Origin: JAOUGY01 sp963825585 | GTDB taxonomy: Bacteria > Actinomycetota > Acidimicrobiia > Spongiisociales > ZC4RG35 | DNA length: 64,000 nt | NCBI GenBank assembly: GCA_963825585.1 | Contig: CAWGTX010000008.1 | Span: 62,001-126,000, forward strand | Direction of reading: 5' to 3' | Shown: piece by piece, positions 60,200 to 64,000 of the stretch | Numbering within the stretch: position 1 is the stretch's first letter | Layout of the letters: every line of letters starts with the position of its first letter | Program-made: the position numbers and the translations under genes | The notes under the pieces: generated by a model | Told to the model about the DNA's origin: nothing | The model's database searches: none | Seen by the model: the letters and a program-made list of their open reading frames with translations, nothing else

Positions 60200-61062
60200 C
60201 CATTTCCTCCTGCGCCATTCACTGCGGCCGCCAGAGCCCGCCGGGTGTAGGCCCGGCCGACTCTCACTCGATACGCTCCCGATCCATGTACGTCCGCCGG
60301 TGGGTTCAAACCAGCCACGGCCGCCTCGGCCGCCTCGGCCAGTACCTCGGGTGTGGGCTGACGCCCCAGAAGCGCATCGGACGGCGCAACGATCGGAGTT
60401 CCTGCCATTCCGCACATCCCGATCGACGCTCGGTCGACCTCACCGTCGGTCAGGTGGATGGCGGCTCCCACGCCGACGACGGGAAAGCCGTGATAGATCC
60501 GGCTGAACTCGGTCCATGCGAACCCGGTTCCATCGGGCCACACCGGGAACCGCACCTCGACGATGATCTCGTCGTCGGAGAGGGCGGTCGAGAACGGTCC
60601 GGTGAAGAGGTCGATCGCCGGAATCTCTCGCTCTCCTCTCGTCGACCTTGCGAGTACCGATCCGCCCATGAGTCGGAGCACCGCCGGCACTTCTGCCGAG
60701 GGATCGGCATGGGCAACACTGCCCGCGATCGTGCCCCGGTGACGGATCTGCGCGTGACCCACCCATTCCAAGGCCGACACCAACAGCGGGGCGGAGACGG
60801 CGGCGATCTCTGAGCCGAGCACGGTCTGTTGCCGAGCGGTGGCGCCAACCGTCAGGTTCCCGTTGGCGACGCCGATCCGGTCCAGCTCATCGATGCGGTT
60901 CACGTCGATCAGGTGATCGGGCATCGCCAGCCGGTAGTGCATGAGGGGCATGAGACTCTGCCCACCCGCCAGGATGCGCGCCTCAGCTCCCAGTTCGCCT
61001 TTCAGGGAGATGGCCTCATCGAGGCTCGAAGGCCGGTGGTATTCGAAGGGTGCCGACTTCAT
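60196..61062 (-). CDS. FAD-binding subunit of molybdenum hydroxylase (CoxM-like)
   Basis: 288 residues from ATG 61062 (start MKSAPFEYHRPSSLDEAISL). FAD motifs are ILAGGQSLMPLM and TIAGSVAHADPSAEVPAVL. It completes the three-subunit hydroxylase with the two downstream genes. No maturation gene (such as coxD or xdhC) is in the window. Confidence 0.9.
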   Translation of the reverse strand: MKSAPFEYHRPSSLDEAISLKGELGAEARILAGGQSLMPLMHYRLAMPDHLIDVNRIDELDRIGVANGNLTVGATARQQTVLGSEIAAVSAPLLVSALEWVGHAQIRHRGTIAGSVAHADPSAEVPAVLRLMGGSVLARSTRGEREIPAIDLFTGPFSTALSDDEIIVEVRFPVWPDGTGFAWTEFSRIYHGFPVVGVGAAIHLTDGEVDRASIGMCGMAGTPIVAPSDALLGRQPTPEVLAEAAEAAVAGLNPPADVHGSGAYRVRVGRAYTRRALAAAVNGAGGNG

Positions 61063-61153
61063 GGGTCTCCCATCGTCCAGGCGGCACAAGCCGGGGCCTT
61101 GGTCACCGCATCTCGGGCTGAGCCGCCTCGACCGCACGGCCCAGGGTTCGCTA

Positions 61154-61262
61154 CTCAGGTATACACCGGGCCGACCTGAGCGGCGCCTCCCCTATCGGAA
61201 AGAAATCGCGAACCGGCCGAGAAGCATCACCGGTTCGAGGATTCGCAGGTACGTGGCGTACC
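61154..61262 (-). promoter_or_regulatory. inverted repeats in the divergent region of the hydroxylase operon
   Basis: CTCAGGT-N13-ACCTGAG (61154-61180) lies 92 bp upstream of the CoxM-like start, and GGTACG-TGG-CGTACC (61248-61262) lies 46 bp before the alpha/beta hydrolase start. Both could be operators. No regulator gene is adjacent. Confidence 0.35.
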
Positions 61263-61294
61263 GCAACGGATCGGTCCAACCGGTGTGGTAGCGA

Positions 61295-61300
61295 TACAGT
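61295..61300 (+). promoter_or_regulatory. leaderless -10 box of the alpha/beta hydrolase
   Basis: TACAGT, 7 nt, then ATG at 61308. Confidence 0.4.
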
Positions 61301-61307
61301 CCGGCCG

Positions 61308-62153
61308 ATGGACACCACGGAAGTCATGGTCAACGGAGCGCGGTTCGTGGTCTCGAGCATCGGGTCCCCCGCCTTGCCCAGCGTGGTGGTGCTGCACGGA
61401 TTCCCCGACGATCGGATCGGCATCTCGGATCTCGCCGGCCGCATCGCCGACGGGGGCTTCCGCTGCATCGTGCCCGACCAGCGGGGTTGTGGCGCGAGCG
61501 ACGCTCCGGCGGATCCAGAGTCGTATGCCACCAACCGGCTGGTCGATGATGTCGAGGGCATCCTGGCGGCGATGGGAGCGGAGCGGGCCCACGTGGTCGG
61601 CCACGATTGGGGTGGAGCGGTGGCGTGGACGGCGGCGATGCAGCACCGGCCGTGGCTCGACCGACTCGTGGCGATCAACGTGCCTCACCCTTCCAGCTTC
61701 CTCGTCTTCGCCCGCCGTCAGCCCCACCAGCTCATGAGGAGCTGGTACATGGCCTTCTTCCAGCTTCCGCGACTGCCCGAGTGGGTGCTGGGTCGGAAGG
61801 ACTTCCGGCCGCTGGCGGCCACCCTCCGTTCGACCGCCGCCGACGGCGTGTTCGATCGTGCCTCCCTCGACCGGTACCGGGCGGTATGGGCGCGCCCGGG
61901 GGTCATCACGGGGATGCTCAACTGGTACCGGGGCGTTCGTCACACCCCGCCCCCGACCGGCACCAGGGTCGACGCACCCACGCTCGTCATATGGGGTGAC
62001 GGCGACGCCGTGCTCGACGCCCGGTTGGCCGACCTGAGCGCTGGGCGCTGCATGAACGCCCGGGTAGTGCACCTGCCCCGGCTCGGTCATTGGCCGCATC
62101 TCGAGTCCCCCGAAGAGGTGGCCTCTCTCATCGTCGAGCATTTACAACCGTGA
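61308..62153 (+). CDS. alpha/beta hydrolase, epoxide-hydrolase-like
   Basis: 281 residues. The oxyanion segment is VVLHGFPDD (HGFPxx), the nucleophile elbow is VGHDWGGAVAW with Asp rather than Ser, and the charge-relay residues are expected at VIWGDGDAVLD and RLGHWPHLESPEE. Asp as nucleophile fits epoxide hydrolases and haloalkane dehalogenases; the cap segment (YMAFFQLPRLPEWVLG) favours the epoxide-hydrolase group. Its stop overlaps the start of the glycosylase gene (GTGA), so the two are co-expressed. Confidence 0.8.
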   Translation: MDTTEVMVNGARFVVSSIGSPALPSVVVLHGFPDDRIGISDLAGRIADGGFRCIVPDQRGCGASDAPADPESYATNRLVDDVEGILAAMGAERAHVVGHDWGGAVAWTAAMQHRPWLDRLVAINVPHPSSFLVFARRQPHQLMRSWYMAFFQLPRLPEWVLGRKDFRPLAATLRSTAADGVFDRASLDRYRAVWARPGVITGMLNWYRGVRHTPPPTGTRVDAPTLVIWGDGDAVLDARLADLSAGRCMNARVVHLPRLGHWPHLESPEEVASLIVEHLQP

Positions 62154-62782
62154 CGCCGCTCACCGATGAGTCGTTCTCGGCAACGGTCGACCTCCTCTGT
62201 TCCGTCGACGCTCGGCTCGCGGCGGTGGTCGATGCCCATGGCCCACCTCCCTTCTGGACCCGCTCGCCCGGGTTCGCAACGCTGGTGCTCCTGATCCTCG
62301 AGCAGCAGGTGTCGCTGGCTTCGGCTGCGGCCGCCTTCCGCCGACTCGAGGAACGGGTGGGAGGGGTGACACCCCATGGCATCCTCACCTCGAGCGACGA
62401 GGCGTTGCGCGCCGACGGCTTCTCCCGCCAGAAGTCTGCCTATGTCCGGGGGCTGGCCGAGGCGGTGAACTCGGGCCGCTTCGACCTGGAATCGATTGCC
62501 GGCCTGAGCGACGAGCAGACCCGGTCGGCCCTCACGGCCCTGCCGGGTATCGGGCCATGGACGGCGGATGTGTACCTGCTCTCGTGTCTGCGCAGGCCGG
62601 ACGTGTGGCCGGTCGGGGACCGGGCGCTGCAAGTCGGGGCGGCAGAAGTCTGCGATTTGGCGGCAATACCGACGGCAGAGCATCTAGCCTCGCTGGGCGA
62701 GCCGTGGCGCCCTCACCGGTCGTCCGCGGCCCGCATCCTGTGGCACGGATACCTGTGTCGAAGGGGGCGGAGCACCATTTGA
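62150..62782 (+). CDS. HhH-GPD DNA glycosylase, AlkA-like
   Basis: 210 residues from GTG 62150. The helix-hairpin-helix and GPD elements are SALTALPGIGPWTADVYLL and the catalytic Asp in RPDVWPVGDRALQ. EQQVSLASAAAAFRRLEE is the usual helix near the base pocket. These enzymes remove alkylated bases from DNA. The length is that of compact AlkA/MAG-type proteins without extra domains. It has no iron-sulfur cysteines. Confidence 0.85.
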   Translation: MTPLTDESFSATVDLLCSVDARLAAVVDAHGPPPFWTRSPGFATLVLLILEQQVSLASAAAAFRRLEERVGGVTPHGILTSSDEALRADGFSRQKSAYVRGLAEAVNSGRFDLESIAGLSDEQTRSALTALPGIGPWTADVYLLSCLRRPDVWPVGDRALQVGAAEVCDLAAIPTAEHLASLGEPWRPHRSSAARILWHGYLCRRGRSTI

Positions 62783-62905
62783 CCGACCCCGAGATACTAC
62801 GTACTCTACATAATGCACAGTTGCCCGCGAAGCGTGTTGTCACACCGATCGCACGGTTCCGGGTCGACCATATGAACACGGCACCGACAGAGGGAGACTG
62901 ACGTG

Positions 62906-64000
62906 ATGGCTGGTTCGAGGAAAGGAGTCCCCAACGGGGACTCGAAGCGAATGGACGTGAGGAAGCTCCTCGCACTGTTCGCAGTACTGGCAATGGTGAT
63001 CGCCGCCTGTGGCGGTGGTGACGATGCCGTCGAGACCACGGCCGGCGCTGGTGGAGACGCTGGTGGCGACGGCGAGCAGATCGAGCTGCTCGTGTGGGCG
63101 TCGCGCGACTGGTACGCAGTGCCCGACGATTTCGCAGCCTTCATGGAGGCGAACCCCAACGTCACCGTGACCCAGGACGTCCAGGGCAACGACGACATCC
63201 TGCAGCAGCTCCAGCGCATGAAGGATGCCGGTCAGCGCATGCCCGACATCGTCAATGACGACAACTTCCTGATGGAGGCCTACGTCGCCGGCGGGTTCGT
63301 GCTTCCCTTCGACGAGTGGAAGGACAAGTGGGAGGCTGAGTACCCAGACGAGTACAACAACATCCTCCCGGTCGCCTGGGAAGAGAACACCATCGACGGT
63401 CAGGTCTGGGGCGTGTCGCTCACAGCCAACTTCGACGTCCTCTACTACAACGTGGAGCACATCGAGGCTGCCGGTGTCGACCCGACCGCCATCAACTCGC
63501 TCGACGGTGTGCTCGATGCGATGCGGGCAGTCAAGGCGTCGAATCCCGACGTCATCCCGCTGACGGTGCAGGCGCTTCCTGGCCAGGGCGTCACCACACT
63601 GAAGACGGTTCTGGCTGCGGCCGGCGCCCCGTTCGACGGTGCGGTTCCCGACCTCACCAGCCCCGGTGGCATCTACTCGCTGAACTGGTTCATCACCGCT
63701 GCCAACGAGGGGCTGTTGCCCCCCGAGGCGATCGCATGGGGTGAGGGCGAAGCACGTGGCGCCTTCCTGGGCAAGAACGCAGGGTTCATCCTCGACGGCT
63801 TCACCGTCGCCGGTGACTTCGCCGAAGAGGAGGGCTTCGACCTCGGCACGGTGTGGGGTGTGTTCCCCGTTCCGGCCAGCCAGACCGGCGCCCAGAAGGA
63901 TGGCAACCAGGTGTCCGCCTCCCGGGCGTGGTTCATCAACGCCGACACCGAGCATCCTGAAGAGGCCTTCCAGGCCATCCGCGAGGTGCACAACACGCTG
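62906..64000 (+). CDS. ABC sugar-type solute-binding lipoprotein, cut by the right window edge
   Basis: 365 codons without a stop from ATG 62906, behind GAGGGAG. The signal peptide ends in a lipobox, AMVIAACGG, with Cys at residue 35, followed by an Asp/Gly-rich linker. The mature part starts LLVWASRDWY and has DIVNDDNFLMEAYVAGGFVLPFDEW, GQVWGVSLTANFDVLYYN and AFLGKNAGFILDGF, which match extracellular solute-binding protein family 1. It would capture an oligosaccharide or related solute for an ABC importer whose permease genes probably lie beyond the window. Confidence 0.85.
   Translation, partial: MAGSRKGVPNGDSKRMDVRKLLALFAVLAMVIAACGGGDDAVETTAGAGGDAGGDGEQIELLVWASRDWYAVPDDFAAFMEANPNVTVTQDVQGNDDILQQLQRMKDAGQRMPDIVNDDNFLMEAYVAGGFVLPFDEWKDKWEAEYPDEYNNILPVAWEENTIDGQVWGVSLTANFDVLYYNVEHIEAAGVDPTAINSLDGVLDAMRAVKASNPDVIPLTVQALPGQGVTTLKTVLAAAGAPFDGAVPDLTSPGGIYSLNWFITAANEGLLPPEAIAWGEGEARGAFLGKNAGFILDGFTVAGDFAEEEGFDLGTVWGVFPVPASQTGAQKDGNQVSASRAWFINADTEHPEEAFQAIREVHNTL

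Noticed and set aside
57290..61062. Carbon monoxide dehydrogenase
   Set aside because: The large subunit lacks the AYRCSFR loop with the active-site Cys, so only a general molybdenum hydroxylase is called.

Overview
The window is high-GC actinobacterial DNA, most likely from an uncultured member of the class Acidimicrobiia. This rests on gene content, not on a search. Mycothiol- and F420-linked enzymes are present. Two exported proteins carry the tripled S-layer-like module with the ITRGCNPPAN and RGQMAAFL motifs that I associate with Acidimicrobiia. Many genes have a TAnnnT box 5-9 nt before the start codon, which suggests leaderless transcripts. No rRNA, tRNA, CRISPR array, transposase or phage gene was seen.

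1-14.4 kb is the most unusual part. Two tandem paralogues of about 1,850 residues (1701-7225 and 7442-13014) join a SARP-type winged helix and BTAD domain, a degenerate class III cyclase-like segment, a pseudokinase, an nSTAND-type P-loop ATPase, one membrane segment and a WD40-like propeller. Small-peptide genes bracket them (1244-1584 and 13803-14009) and share a YLATARM motif. Pairs of heptamers spaced 11 bp apart, a SARP-operator-like arrangement, lie upstream of both giant genes and both peptide units. As given, both giant genes contain frameshifts (three and one).

14.4-33.5 kb holds a PRC-barrel protein, small membrane proteins, a cysteine-synthase-fold enzyme, a truncated globin and a histidine kinase lacking part of its ATP-binding domain next to a truncated dienelactone hydrolase. 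It continues with surface proteins, a GAF histidine kinase, a sugar kinase plus nucleotidyltransferase pair, and a minus-strand block of MMPL exporter, TetR, VOC protein, Gfo/Idh/MocA oxidoreductase and maleylpyruvate-isomerase-like protein.

33.5-64 kb is mainly catabolic: an acyl-CoA synthetase, an exported glycosidase-like protein, LigA/LigB extradiol dioxygenase, a Bug-type binding protein without a signal peptide, and two enolase-superfamily enzymes. Further on are an Ldh/cupin/SDR operon facing a LeuA-type synthase and an M24-fold protein, a PEP-synthase-like protein, an F420-dependent oxidoreductase, a cyclase/SDR/HisD-like group, a CoxM-CoxS-CoxL type molybdenum hydroxylase, an alpha/beta hydrolase, a DNA glycosylase and the start of an ABC sugar-binding lipoprotein. 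The mix suggests a heterotroph that degrades organic acids, aromatics and sugars.

The intergenic DNA is unusually structured. A nested palindromic element forms a five-unit array (33570-34310) and a single copy with a hairpin satellite (45211-45658). Heptanucleotide-phased microsatellites occur at several loci. A 78-bp repeat is present three times (23018-23381), and the 11-bp palindrome AACCCTGGGTT recurs at gene ends.
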